This document shows, one piece after another, positions 35,073-44,194 of a stretch of DNA of 64,000 bases (position 1 is the stretch's first letter; every line of letters starts with the position of its first letter). The notes under the pieces are model-generated. The model had not been told where the DNA came from and did no database searches. It saw nothing but the letters and a program-made list of their open reading frames with translations. The position numbers and the translations under genes were made by a program. This DNA comes from Pseudomonadota bacterium (GTDB lineage: Bacteria; Pseudomonadota; Gammaproteobacteria; Xanthomonadales; Wenzhouxiangellaceae), in contig CP053448.1 in NCBI GenBank assembly GCA_013285445.1, forward strand, positions 3,430,818 to 3,494,817, written 5' to 3'.

Positions 35073-35428
35073 GAGAGTTTCTCCAGCAGCGCGCGAATCT
35101 CCTCGCGATCCGTATCACTGAGCTGCTCGGTCCGGGCGAAGGCGGCGACCAGTGGCGCCAGGCGGCCGTCGCAGTGGGTTTTGACCAGACTTTCGGTCTG
35201 CCGGTGCAGCCACTGCTGCCGGGACAATCGCGGGGAATAGCAATAGTTTCGCCCGCGCCTGGTGCGCTCGACGGCACGCTTGGCCACCAGACGGTCCAAG
35301 AGCGTACGCACCGTCTTGGGACTCCATTGCGTGTCGGGTCTCAGGCGCGCTGCGATCTCACCCGACTCGAGTGGACTGTTGCGCCAAAGAACTTCCATGA
35401 CCCGGCTTTCTGAAGGACTGATATTCAC
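35069..35428 (-). CDS. BlaI/MecI-family repressor
   Basis: The 119-aa protein (GTG start at 35428, NISPSESRVMEVLWRNSPLE) has the BlaI winged helix (WSPKTVRTLLDRLVAKRAVER) and a C-terminal dimer part. The frame stays open to an ATG at 35467, but that ATG lies within the operator and promoter region and adds 13 residues the family lacks, so the GTG is preferred. It is coupled to the M56 protease downstream, the standard repressor-sensor pair for envelope or beta-lactam stress. No beta-lactamase gene is nearby. Confidence 0.85.
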   Translation of the reverse strand: MNISPSESRVMEVLWRNSPLESGEIAARLRPDTQWSPKTVRTLLDRLVAKRAVERTRRGRNYCYSPRLSRQQWLHRQTESLVKTHCDGRLAPLVAAFARTEQLSDTDREEIRALLEKLS

Positions 35429-35438
35429 CTGGTCGCCC

Positions 35439-35486
35439 ACAAATGTAGTCCAGACTAAAGATGACATATGTAGTCCGTCATGTCAA
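35439..35486 (-). promoter_or_regulatory. BlaI-type operators and promoter of the repressor operon
   Basis: Two copies of GGACTACAT[AT]TGT (minus strand; 35464-35476 and 35439-35451) are exactly 25 bp apart. Each holds the TACA-N-TGT core of BlaI/MecI operators. A TTGACA (35481-35486) lies just upstream of the first, with a weak -10 (CATCTT) 17 bp further on, so the copies would cover the promoter and the start site. This fits autorepression. Confidence 0.65.
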
Positions 35487-35569
35487 CGGCGACCGACCGC
35501 AGGAATCGGACCGATGCGCTGCTGCCACCGCGTTTAGAATGAGCGATCTGTCTTGCATCGGCCCGACCC

Positions 35570-37735
35570 ATGGACGTCAGTCACCTGCTCGACGAGCTCA
35601 ACGATGCCCAGCGCGAGGCGGTCAGCGCCGATGACGGGCACGTTCTGGTGCTGGCCGGGGCGGGTTCGGGCAAGACGCGGGTGCTGGTTCACCGCATCGC
35701 CTGGCTCATCCAGGTCCACCACATCAGCCCGATGGGGCTGATGGCCGTCACGTTCACCAACAAGGCCGCCGGGGAGATGCGTGGCCGAATCGGCCGCCTG
35801 CTCAACATGCGCCCGGACGGGCTGTGGATCGGCACCTTTCACGGGCTCTGTCACCGCATGCTGCGCATGCACGCTGAGGAGGCCGGTCTGTCCGACACGT
35901 TCCAGATTCTCGACAGCGAAGACCAGTACCGGCTGATCCGGCGGGTGATTCGCGACCTGGAACTCGACGAAGGCGAATTCCCGGCGCGCCAGATGCAGGG
36001 CTTGATCAATCACCACAAGGACGAAGGGCGCCGTCCCGATGACATCGAACCTTTCGACAACCGGCAGGCGATGGGTCAGGTCACGATCTACCGGCACTAC
36101 CAGAGCTATTGCCAGCGCGCCGGGCTGGTCGACTTCGCCGAACTGCTGTTGCGCGCGCTCGAACTGCTGCGCGATCATCCGGAGCGGCGACAGCAGTATC
36201 AGCAGCGTTTCGGTCATATCCTGATCGACGAATTCCAGGACACGAATCGGCTCCAGTACGCGCTGGTGCGCACTTTGGCAGGCCAGTCCAACCGGTTGTT
36301 CGTGGTCGGCGATGATGACCAGTCGATCTATGGCTGGCGCGGCGCGCGGGTTGAAAACGTCAACGATTTTGTTCGCCATTTCGAACCCCGCATCATTCGC
36401 CTGGAGCAGAACTACCGCTCGACCGGGACCATTCTCGAGGCGGCCAATGCAGTTATCATGCGCAACGACGATCGCATGGGCAAAGAGCTCTGGACGAAGG
36501 GTGAGCGCGGCGAGCCGATACGGGTCTTCTCGGCCTGGAGCGCCGAAGAGGAGGCGGAATTTGTCGTCGCCCGCATTCAAGACTGGCTCGAACAGGACGG
36601 ATCAGCCGCCGACATCGCTGTGCTGTATCGATCCAACGCCCAGTCGCGCCTGTTCGAGCAGCAGCTGCTGGCCGAGGATATCCCGTACCGGGTCTACGGC
36701 GGTCTGCGCTTTTTCGAGCGGGCCGAAATCAAGGACGCGATGGCTTATCTGCGCCTGATCCATAACCGCGATGACGATGCCGCCTTCGAGCGCGTGGTCA
36801 ATGTTCCGGCGCGTGGCATCGGCGAGCGGACGGTCGCCCTGATTCGCGAGCGTGCCCAGAGCGGCGCCAGCTCGATGTTTCGGGCAGCACGGATGATGGT
36901 CGACCAGCGCCTGCTGCCTGCGCGCGCAGGCAGCGCGGTCGGGCACTTCCTGGAGTTGATCGATACCCTCGGCCGCCAGACCGCCGATTCCGGCCTGGGC
37001 GAGACCATGGACGCGGTCGTGCGCGCCGCCGAGCTGTCGGCCTGGTATCGCCGGCGCGAAGCCCCGGATCGAGCCGAGGCGCGCGAAGAGAACCTCGAGG
37101 AACTGGTGCGCGCCGCCGAGACCTTCAGCCAGTCGCCCGAGGACGAACAGGCCGGGCTCAGTCCGCTGGCCTCTTTTCTGGCCCAGGCGGCCCTCGAAGC
37201 CGGTGAGCACCAGGGCGAGCAGTGGCAGGACTGCGTGCAGTTGATGACCCTGCACTCTGCCAAGGGCCTGGAGTTTCCGCTGGTGTTCATGGCGGGCCTC
37301 GAGGAAGGGCTTTTCCCGCACCGGAAATCGATCGAGGAGCCCGGTCGTCTGTCCGAAGAACGGCGACTGTGCTACGTCGGAATGACCCGCGCCATGCGGC
37401 AACTCTATGTCAGCTATGCCGAATCGCGCCAGCTGCACGGCCAGACCCAGGTGTCCAGGCCGTCACGCTTCGTCGACGAGATTCCCGAGGCACTGTGCCA
37501 GATCCTCCGGCCCAATCACCACCGTCCCGGCTCGGGCCCCTGCGCTGCCGTGACAGCCGCGGCGGGCGGCCATCGGCTGGCGCTGGGCGACACGGTTTCC
37601 CACGCGCGCTTTGGCACCGGCATCGTGCTTGGTGTCGAGGGCCAGGGCGCCAATGCGCGCGTTCAGGTCAATTTCGAGCAGGCCGGACCGAAGTGGCTGG
37701 TGCTGGCCTACGCCAATCTGGAGCCGGCCGAGTGA
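35570..37735 (+). CDS. uvrD: DNA helicase II
   Basis: The 721-aa superfamily 1A helicase acts in mismatch and excision repair. Motifs: Q-motif LNDAQREAV, Walker A AGAGSGKT (about 29-36), Ia VTFTNKAA, II DEFQD, III GDDDQSIYGWRGA, IV NYRST, V TLHSAKGLEF and VI CYVGMTRA. A C-terminal Tudor-like tail (GDTVSHARFGTGIVLGVEG) matches UvrD/PcrA. The TGA overlaps the GTG of the next gene. Confidence 0.96.
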   Translation: MDVSHLLDELNDAQREAVSADDGHVLVLAGAGSGKTRVLVHRIAWLIQVHHISPMGLMAVTFTNKAAGEMRGRIGRLLNMRPDGLWIGTFHGLCHRMLRMHAEEAGLSDTFQILDSEDQYRLIRRVIRDLELDEGEFPARQMQGLINHHKDEGRRPDDIEPFDNRQAMGQVTIYRHYQSYCQRAGLVDFAELLLRALELLRDHPERRQQYQQRFGHILIDEFQDTNRLQYALVRTLAGQSNRLFVVGDDDQSIYGWRGARVENVNDFVRHFEPRIIRLEQNYRSTGTILEAANAVIMRNDDRMGKELWTKGERGEPIRVFSAWSAEEEAEFVVARIQDWLEQDGSAADIAVLYRSNAQSRLFEQQLLAEDIPYRVYGGLRFFERAEIKDAMAYLRLIHNRDDDAAFERVVNVPARGIGERTVALIRERAQSGASSMFRAARMMVDQRLLPARAGSAVGHFLELIDTLGRQTADSGLGETMDAVVRAAELSAWYRRREAPDRAEAREENLEELVRAAETFSQSPEDEQAGLSPLASFLAQAALEAGEHQGEQWQDCVQLMTLHSAKGLEFPLVFMAGLEEGLFPHRKSIEEPGRLSEERRLCYVGMTRAMRQLYVSYAESRQLHGQTQVSRPSRFVDEIPEALCQILRPNHHRPGSGPCAAVTAAAGGHRLALGDTVSHARFGTGIVLGVEGQGANARVQVNFEQAGPKWLVLAYANLEPAE

Positions 37736-38574
37736 GGGCACCTGAACCCGTAACGCTCGACCGCGGCCGTATCGCCGCCTGGCGCAGCGGTCGCTCGGGC
37801 CCGCGCGTCCTTGCGCTGCACGGCTGGCTCGACAACGCCAACTCCTTCCTGCCACTGGCCGGGATCCTCGATACGATCGAGCTCGTCGCGATCGACTTTC
37901 CGGGCCACGGTCGCTCGGCGCCGCGCCCGGACGGAGTGTTCTACAACTTCAATCAGTACGTTTTTGACGTGCTTGCATGGCTCGACGAACTCGCCTGGGA
38001 CGATGCCCATCTGCTGGCTCATTCAATGGGTGGTGCGGTGGCGACCGTGGTCGCTGCGGCCGCGCCCGATCGCGTGCGATCACTAAGCCTGATAGAAGGA
38101 CTGGGGCCGCTGTCGGCACCGGCCGAGCGCACTGCGGCCAACTGGCAGCGTGCCGTGCGGCGTGCGCGATTGCGGCCTCGGCGCGTGCATTCCAGCCGCA
38201 AGGCGGCCATCGCGGCACGGGCCGAGGGCAGCGATCTCGACCCGGCAGCCGCCGAATTGCTGGCGCAACGTGCCCTGATCGAGGTTGACGGCGGCTGGCA
38301 GTGGGGTCACGATCTTCGCCTGACCTGGCCCTCACCGGGCTACTGCACCGAGTCGCAGGTTCTCGACCTGATCGCGGCCATCCGGGCGCCGGTCCTCAAC
38401 ATCCATTCCGACCCGCCCAGCGGCCTGCTGGAACCACGCCTGATGAAGCTCAGGCGAGCCGCGGTGCGCAACGAGCGCTCGCTCGGCTGTCCCGGCGGAC
38501 ATCACCTGCACATGCATCAGGCCGAGCGTATCGCTGCGGCCATCAGGACCCATATCGAAGACCATGACCAGTAA
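37732..38574 (+). CDS. Alpha/beta hydrolase
   Basis: The 280-aa protein starts at GTG 37732, overlapping the uvrD stop (GTGA). It has the oxyanion region LHGWLDNANSF, the IDFPGHGRS turn, the nucleophile elbow HSMGGA and a late catalytic histidine (GGHHLHMHQ). The length and sequence are of the general serine-hydrolase (MEST-like) type. The substrate is unknown. The upstream in-frame extension to 37222 is inside uvrD and not real. Confidence 0.88.
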   Translation: MRAPEPVTLDRGRIAAWRSGRSGPRVLALHGWLDNANSFLPLAGILDTIELVAIDFPGHGRSAPRPDGVFYNFNQYVFDVLAWLDELAWDDAHLLAHSMGGAVATVVAAAAPDRVRSLSLIEGLGPLSAPAERTAANWQRAVRRARLRPRRVHSSRKAAIAARAEGSDLDPAAAELLAQRALIEVDGGWQWGHDLRLTWPSPGYCTESQVLDLIAAIRAPVLNIHSDPPSGLLEPRLMKLRRAAVRNERSLGCPGGHHLHMHQAERIAAAIRTHIEDHDQ

Positions 38575-39281
38575 TCTCCGAACCCGGCTCCTTCCGGACG
38601 AGCGCCTGATCTTTGCGCTTGACGTACCCCGACGCAGAATCCGCACGTCGACTGATCAATACCCTGGGCGAACAGGTCCGCTTCTACAAGCTTGGCCTGG
38701 AGCTGTTTCTGAGCGGCGCCTACTTCGAGCTGGCTGACGAACTCAGGGCACGCGGCAAGCGCGTATTCGCCGATTTGAAGCTGTTCGACATCCCGGCCAC
38801 GGTGGCCCGCGCCACGGCCCAGCTGGCCAGACGCCAGGTCGATTACCTGACCGTTCACGGCAATGACGCCATCCTCGAGGCCGCGCTCGCCGAGCGCGGG
38901 GATATGGCAATCCTGGCGGTCACCGTGCTGACCAGCCTGGACCAGGGCGACCTGGATGATCTCGGCTTCGACTGCGATGTCGAACAACTGGTGATATCGC
39001 GCGCGCGACGGGCTCTCGCGCTGGGTTGTGCCGGCGTCATCTCCTCCGGGCTGGAAGCGCCAGCGCTGCGCCGCGAGGTCGATCACCGCCTGCTGGTTGT
39101 CTGTCCCGGAATCCGCCCGGTCGCCAACCGGGCCGACGAACAGAAGCGTACGCTGAGCGTGCGCGAGGCCTTCGCCGCAGGCGCCGATCAGATCGTCGTT
39201 GGCCGACCGATCCGCGATGCCGCCGACCCAGGCGCCGCAGCAGCGGCAATTCAGGATGAAATAAGCTACATTTTCAGTTAG
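38564..39281 (+). CDS. pyrF: Orotidine 5'-phosphate decarboxylase, frameshifted as given
   Basis: From ATG 38564 the frame reads up to IFALDV and then breaks; the sequence GTACCCCGAC (38625-38633) has one C too many. Removing one C from the run 38627-38630 restores ALDVPDAESARRL and joins the rest of the protein. That rest has DLKLFDIPATVAR (catalytic Lys and Asp), TVHGN, VCPGIRP and GADQIVVGRPI. As given only a TTG-started 222-aa fragment (38613-39281) without the first strand is open. PyrF completes UMP synthesis, and no second copy is visible, so an error in the sequence is the simplest explanation. Confidence 0.85.
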
Positions 39282-39303
39282 TTATAAAAGTTCATTCAAA
39301 CTA

Positions 39304-39333
39304 TTGATTAATTGTATCGGGTTAGGTTATGAT
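39304..39333 (+). promoter_or_regulatory. Promoter for a candidate small RNA
   Basis: TTGATT (39304-39309) and TATGAT (39328-39333) are 18 bp apart in an AT-rich island (39282-39345) that stands out from the GC-rich surroundings. No reading frame with a ribosome site follows before the terminator at 39410. Confidence 0.55.
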
Positions 39334-39339
39334 TTTTAT

Positions 39340-39442
39340 CGAGGGATGCGGATTTGTACGCGACCTCTGCGATCAACAATCAATACAGTCCTCTCCGGTT
39401 TGACCGGTTACCGGGCGCACCTTGAAGGTCGCCCGGTTTTTT
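39340..39442 (+). ncRNA. Candidate small RNA between pyrF and plsB
   Basis: A promoter (39304-39333) and a strong intrinsic terminator (39410-39442) define a transcript of about 100 nt with no coding frame. The internal part includes a single-stranded-looking ATCAACAATCAATAC tract and a CCGGTTTGACCGG hairpin (39396-39408) directly before the terminator stem. It does not match tmRNA, 6S, SRP or RNase P as far as I can see. The alternative is that the terminator merely ends the pyrF transcript and the promoter serves plsB. Confidence 0.4.
39410..39442 (+). terminator. Intrinsic terminator before plsB
   Basis: ACCGGGCG (39410-39417) pairs with CGCCCGGT (39430-39437), with a 12-nt loop that can itself pair (ACCTTGAAGGT), followed by TTTTTT. 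This is a standard rho-independent terminator on the plus strand. Confidence 0.85.
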
Positions 39443-39482
39443 CATCTGCCGCCGGAACAACAACACGCGGTGGTAAACTCCA

Positions 39483-42020
39483 ATGCCGTTTTCCGGCCGC
39501 TGGCACATGACTGAAGCGAGTTCATCAACCCGCTGGCTTGGCGCCATCCATCGTGCCTGGCTCTCGTTGCTGCAGCGCATCCTGCACTGGTGGGTGCGCG
39601 CCACGGTGCTGCCCGAGGAACTGTCCGATCTCGCTATCGACCCCGAACGACCGGTGTTCTACGCGCTGGACACCTATGCACTGTCCTCGCTGCTGATTGT
39701 CGAGCGGATCTGCCAGCAGCTCGGCTGGCCACGGCCGAGCGCGGCGTTTGAATGGGGCGGCGTGACGCTGCCGCGCAGCTACACCGCCAGCCGTCGGTTC
39801 GGCGGCTTCATCATTCGCCGGCCGCAGCGACGGCGCCATCCCGAAATGCTGCGCCAGCTCATCAAGGCGGGCTCGGACGGCGATCTCGACGCGACCCAGA
39901 TCGTGCCGGTCACCGTGCTGCTCGGGCGTGCGCCGGACAAGGAAGACAGTATTTTCAAGATTCTGTTCTCCGAGAACTGGGGCGTCGGCGGACGCCTGCG
40001 CCGTCTGTTCAGCACCCTGGTCAACGGGCGCGCGACGCTGGTCCAGTTCGGCAAGCCGGTTCGCCTGGGTGAACTGCTCCGCGACACAGACAGTCCCTCG
40101 CAGGCAGTCGGCCGCGCCAGTCGTCTCCTGCGGGTTCATTTCAAGCGCGTGCGCACCGCAGCCATCGGTCCGGACCGATCGCACCGGCGCACGCTGGTCG
40201 AGCGCGTCATCCGCAGCCAGCCCGTGCAGCAGGCCATCGCGGCCAAGGCCCGCCGCGATGACATCAGCGAGGAAAAGGCCGAGCTGATCGCGCGCAAGTA
40301 CGCGCACGAAATCGCCGCCGACTATTCCTACGCCTTCGTGCGCATCGCCGATCTGCTGCTGACCTGGTTCTGGAGCCGCATCTACCGGGGCGTGGCGGTA
40401 CACCATTTCAGCGCGTTCCGCGAGCTTGCAGGCGGCCACGAGATCGTCTACGTGCCCTGCCACCGCAGCCACATGGACTACATGCTATTGTCCTACATCC
40501 TCTATCACCGGGGATTCGTGCCGCCGCATATTGCCGCCGGCGTCAACCTCAACATGCCGCTGATTGGCCCGCTGCTGCGGCGTGGCGGCGCCTTTTTCCT
40601 GCGCCGCTCCTTTCGCTCCCAGCCGCTCTATGCCGCCGTATTCAACCAGTACGTGACCCTGATCCTCGATCGCGGCGTGGCACTGGAGTATTTCATTGAA
40701 GGCACGCGATCACGCACGGGTCGCCTGCTGCCGCCACGTGCCGGCATGCTTTCGATCACGGTACGCGCCTTCCTGCGCAATCCCGGCCGGCCCATCCTGT
40801 TCCAGCCGGTCTATATCGGCTACGAGCGACTGGCCGAGGGCAACTCGTACATCTCCGAGCTCTCCGGCCGGCAGAAAAAACCCGAATCGCTGTCTGACCT
40901 GCGCAACATTATCAACATCCTGCGCAAGAACTACGGCGAGGTCAACGTCAGTTTCGGCGCGCCCATCGAACTCAACGAACTGCTCGACGCACACCATCCC
41001 CAGTGGGCCGAGGAATCGGCCAACGGCAACCAGAAACCGCTGTGGCTGAGCCGGCTGATCGATGACCTGGCCGAGCGCATCATGGTCAACATCAACTGTA
41101 CGGCCGACGTCAATCCGGTCAACCTGCTCGCCACCGCACTCCTGGCCAGCCGCAAGCATGCCCTGGACGAGGACGATCTGGAACGGATGATCGGCTTGCT
41201 CAAGGATGTTATCCGCCTGACCGCATACTCCGACCGCATTACCGTCACCCGCATGACCCCCGGCCAGGTGATCGAATACGGCCTCGAACTGGGTATCGTC
41301 GAACGCAAACCGCACCGCCTCGGCAGCATCATCTCGACGGACCCGACACGGGCGGTGCTGCTGACCTATTTCCGCAACAACTCCGCCCACCTGCTGGCCA
41401 TCAGCGCCTGGATTGCCTGCTGCTTTCTCAACACCCAGCGGGTCAAGCGTCGGCGCCTGCTCAATCTCAGCCGGACCGTTTACCCGTTCATTCGGCGCGA
41501 GCTGTTTCTGGCCTGGCCGGCCGAGGACATCGACCCGGTCGTCGATCGCTGCATCGAAGCACTGGTCGAGCTCGGGTTGTTGCGGTCGTCCGGTGACGTA
41601 CTGGCGCGCGCACCGGGTGGCAGCGATGAAAGCTACTACCTGCGCTTGCTCGGGCACTCGCTGCTTCAGACCTTCGAGCGCTACTTCATTACCGTGGCAG
41701 TCCTGGTCAAGAACGGTTCCGGCCGCCTGCATCGGCGCCAGCTCGAGCAGTTGTGCATTCTCAGCGCCCAGCGCATCTCGCTGCTGCACGAATTCGAGGC
41801 GCCCGAGTTCTACGATCGCACGCTGTTTCGTCAGTTCATCGAATCGCTGTTCGAGACCGGCTTTCTCGGCCGCGACAATGATGGGCTGCTGATGTTCGGC
41901 AGCAAGCTGGAAACCTTCGCGCGCGACGCCAAGCTGATCCTGGCCAAGGAAATCCGGCACGCCATCATCCAGGTCACCCCGCAGCTGCTCGAGGTCGACA
42001 AGGCTGATGGCAAGCGCTAA
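39483..42020 (+). CDS. plsB: Glycerol-3-phosphate acyltransferase
   Basis: The 845-aa inner-membrane enzyme makes lysophosphatidic acid from glycerol-3-phosphate and acyl-ACP or acyl-CoA. The acyltransferase block is clear: HRSHMD (H-x4-D, about 325-330), GGAFFLRRSF, FIEGTRSRTG and ILFQPVYIGYE. The length is close to E. coli PlsB (807). The start is not certain; ATG 39507 (MTEASSS) is an alternative and neither has a strong ribosome site. Confidence 0.93.
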   Translation: MPFSGRWHMTEASSSTRWLGAIHRAWLSLLQRILHWWVRATVLPEELSDLAIDPERPVFYALDTYALSSLLIVERICQQLGWPRPSAAFEWGGVTLPRSYTASRRFGGFIIRRPQRRRHPEMLRQLIKAGSDGDLDATQIVPVTVLLGRAPDKEDSIFKILFSENWGVGGRLRRLFSTLVNGRATLVQFGKPVRLGELLRDTDSPSQAVGRASRLLRVHFKRVRTAAIGPDRSHRRTLVERVIRSQPVQQAIAAKARRDDISEEKAELIARKYAHEIAADYSYAFVRIADLLLTWFWSRIYRGVAVHHFSAFRELAGGHEIVYVPCHRSHMDYMLLSYILYHRGFVPPHIAAGVNLNMPLIGPLLRRGGAFFLRRSFRSQPLYAAVFNQYVTLILDRGVALEYFIEGTRSRTGRLLPPRAGMLSITVRAFLRNPGRPILFQPVYIGYERLAEGNSYISELSGRQKKPESLSDLRNIINILRKNYGEVNVSFGAPIELNELLDAHHPQWAEESANGNQKPLWLSRLIDDLAERIMVNINCTADVNPVNLLATALLASRKHALDEDDLERMIGLLKDVIRLTAYSDRITVTRMTPGQVIEYGLELGIVERKPHRLGSIISTDPTRAVLLTYFRNNSAHLLAISAWIACCFLNTQRVKRRRLLNLSRTVYPFIRRELFLAWPAEDIDPVVDRCIEALVELGLLRSSGDVLARAPGGSDESYYLRLLGHSLLQTFERYFITVAVLVKNGSGRLHRRQLEQLCILSAQRISLLHEFEAPEFYDRTLFRQFIESLFETGFLGRDNDGLLMFGSKLETFARDAKLILAKEIRHAIIQVTPQLLEVDKADGKR

Positions 42021-42138
42021 ACCCGCCTGATTCACCACCCGCTTTACTGCGACACCGCCAGACCGCGCATCTGCGCCGTTTCAGTCGGAAAAGCCACAGA
42101 TCGCGTGGTGCAAAATGCGTGAGGGGGATACACCAGGT

Positions 42139-42342
42139 TCAGGCGTCAAGATCCGGTATCAGCTTGCTTTCCCAGTAGGCGATCTGATCGCGCAGCCTGA
42201 GCTTGCGTTTTTTCAGGCGCCTGAGCTGAAGCTGGTCCGTGGCCGGATGATCGGCAATCAGCGCTATCGCCTGGTCCAGGTCGCGATGTTCCTGGCGCAA
42301 GGCCAGCAGTCGCCTTTCGATCTCGGCAGGATCCGTCGGCAT
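42139..42342 (-). CDS. YdcH-family DUF465 protein
   Basis: The 67-aa protein (ATG 42342, [13 protein letters not shown]) shows the DUF465 pattern: [12 protein letters not shown] then [16 protein letters not shown]. These are short, highly charged coiled-coil proteins of unknown role. The open frame extends to 42384, but the shorter start fits the family. It is divergent from ttcA with 64 bp between starts. Confidence 0.8.
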   Translation of the reverse strand: MPTDPAEIERRLLALRQEHRDLDQAIALIADHPATDQLQLRRLKKRKLRLRDQIAYWESKLIPDLDA

Positions 42343-42406
42343 CCCGGCAAGCCTCGCTGTGATTGCTATACAATGCCCGGCCAAAGCTCAACGTCGCCGA
42401 GGCCGG

Positions 42407-43249
42407 ATGGCAGCCCGCATACCTTCCTTGACCGCGATCGAAGCACCGCTTTCCGGGGCACGGGCACGCAAGGAGAAATATAACACCAACAAGCTGATCA
42501 AGCGCCTCAGGCGCCAGGTCGGCCAGGCAATTGCCGATTTTCAAATGATCGAGCCGGGCGACCGGATCATGGTCTGCCTGTCCGGGGGAAAAGACTCCTA
42601 CGCCATGCTCGACCTGCTGCTGTGGCTGCAGCAGTCGGCCCCGATCGATTTCGAGCTGGTCGCGGTCAACCTCGACCAGAAACAGCCGGGCTTCCCCAGC
42701 CATGTCCTGCCCGAATACCTTGACGGACTGGGCGTGAAGTGGCATGTCATCGAAAAGGACACCTACTCGATCGTTCAGCGCGTCGTGCCCGACGGCAAAA
42801 CGACCTGCGGGCTGTGCTCGAGGATACGTCGCGGCACACTCTACGAGTTCGCCCGACGACATGGAATGACGCGAATCGCCCTGGGACACCACCTCGACGA
42901 CATCGTCGAGACCTTCTTCCTCAACCTGTTTCACGGCGCGGCGCTCAAGGCCATGCCGCCGAAGCTGCTCAGCGACGATGGCCAGAACGTGGTCATCCGG
43001 CCGCTGGCCTATTGCCAGGAGCGTGATCTGGAGCGCCTGGCCGAGGCACGCGGCTATCCCATCATTCCCTGCAATCTTTGCGGTAGCCAGGCCAATCTGC
43101 AGCGCCAGCAGATCAAGCACATGCTGGCCGAATGGGAACAGATCCAGCCCGGTCGCAAAATGTCGATCTTCCGCGCGCTGGGTCGCGTGGCATCGTCGCA
43201 GCTGTTTGACCGGGAACTGTTCGATTTCGCCGCACTCAGCAAGCGCTGA
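42407..43249 (+). CDS. ttcA: tRNA 2-thiocytidine(32) synthetase
   Basis: The 280-aa protein adds sulfur to cytidine 32 of some tRNAs. It has the PP-loop SGGKDS (near residue 58) and the two Cys pairs that hold the iron-sulfur cluster: CGLC (near 133) and CNLCGS (near 221), plus GHHLDD. I chose ATG 42407 (MAARIPSL); the frame is open to 42359. Confidence 0.94.
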   Translation: MAARIPSLTAIEAPLSGARARKEKYNTNKLIKRLRRQVGQAIADFQMIEPGDRIMVCLSGGKDSYAMLDLLLWLQQSAPIDFELVAVNLDQKQPGFPSHVLPEYLDGLGVKWHVIEKDTYSIVQRVVPDGKTTCGLCSRIRRGTLYEFARRHGMTRIALGHHLDDIVETFFLNLFHGAALKAMPPKLLSDDGQNVVIRPLAYCQERDLERLAEARGYPIIPCNLCGSQANLQRQQIKHMLAEWEQIQPGRKMSIFRALGRVASSQLFDRELFDFAALSKR

Positions 43250-43438
43250 CCCGCTCGTCCGGAGCGCGACGGCCGGATGCAACGACCGCGCGATAAGTGC
43301 GCGGCCAGTGCGCCGGGTCGTCGAGCCAGCGCAAGGCAGGGCCGAGGCATCCTGATCGTCGACAGACAGTGACTTCAGGCACTGGTGCAGTCGGGGCAAC
43401 CCGGATTAGTCTGATCCGGAACAACCCGGAGAAACATC

Positions 43439-44182
43439 ATGTTCAATCGGCTTTTTTCGGTTTTTCTTATTCTCGGCCTGCTGGCAGCAGGATGCGGAGC
43501 GGTCAATCGCTCGGTCAGCATTCCTGACGGCACCGAGCTTGACGATAACGTCACCAATATCAACGGCTCGATCACCATCGGCCGAGACTGCCGGATCAAC
43601 GGCAAGATTCGCAACGTCAACGGCCAGGTGCGCATCAGCGAGAACGCCCGGGTCGGGCAGGTCAGCAACACCAATGGCTCGATCAGCATTGCCAGCGGCG
43701 CCCGGACCGGCGCCATTGGCAATACCAACGGCCGCATTCGACTGGCCGACAGCGTACGGGTCGAGGGCGGCGTCGTCAGCACGAACGGCCCGGTCGAGAC
43801 CGGTGCCGAGGTGCACGTGGACGGCGACATCCAGACCGCCAACGGCCGTATTCGCACCGGGACGGGGAGCGTGATCACCGGCGAGGTCGAGACGACCAAC
43901 GGCAGCATCGAACTGGTTGGCACCGAAGCAGCCGGCGTGAGCGGCGCTAATGGCTCGATCGAGCTTCTTGACGGTACGCGTATCGCCGGCGATGTCTACG
44001 TGCGTCGCCCGTCGGGCAGCAACTCAAGCAGCAGGCTGCCGCGCGTGGTCATCGGCGCGGATACGGTCGTCGAGGGCACGCTGCAGTTCGAGCGCGACGT
44101 CGAGCTCTACATCCACGAAACAGCGCGCACCGGGCAGGTCATCGGCGCCGAGCCGATCAGGTTCAGCGGCGACTCGCCCTGA
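43439..44182 (+). CDS. Lipoprotein with bactofilin-like beta-repeats
   Basis: The 247-aa protein begins with a lipoprotein signal (FSVFLILGLLAAGC, Cys near residue 19). The body is a regular repeat of about 18-20 residues marked by [TV]NG[SR]I or NGQV (NINGSITIG, NVNGQVRIS, NTNGSISIA, NTNGRIRLA, TTNGSIELV). This suggests a beta-helix of polymer-forming (bactofilin-like or DUF4097-like) type. Its role is unknown; a periplasmic or outer-membrane structural part is plausible. Confidence 0.8.
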   Translation: MFNRLFSVFLILGLLAAGCGAVNRSVSIPDGTELDDNVTNINGSITIGRDCRINGKIRNVNGQVRISENARVGQVSNTNGSISIASGARTGAIGNTNGRIRLADSVRVEGGVVSTNGPVETGAEVHVDGDIQTANGRIRTGTGSVITGEVETTNGSIELVGTEAAGVSGANGSIELLDGTRIAGDVYVRRPSGSNSSSRLPRVVIGADTVVEGTLQFERDVELYIHETARTGQVIGAEPIRFSGDSP

Positions 44183-44194
44183 GCGGTCGATGAA

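Noticed and set aside
38613..38640. Programmed frameshift in pyrF
   Set aside because: No slippery heptamer, stimulatory hairpin or internal ribosome site is evident, and such control is not known for pyrF; an extra base is simpler.
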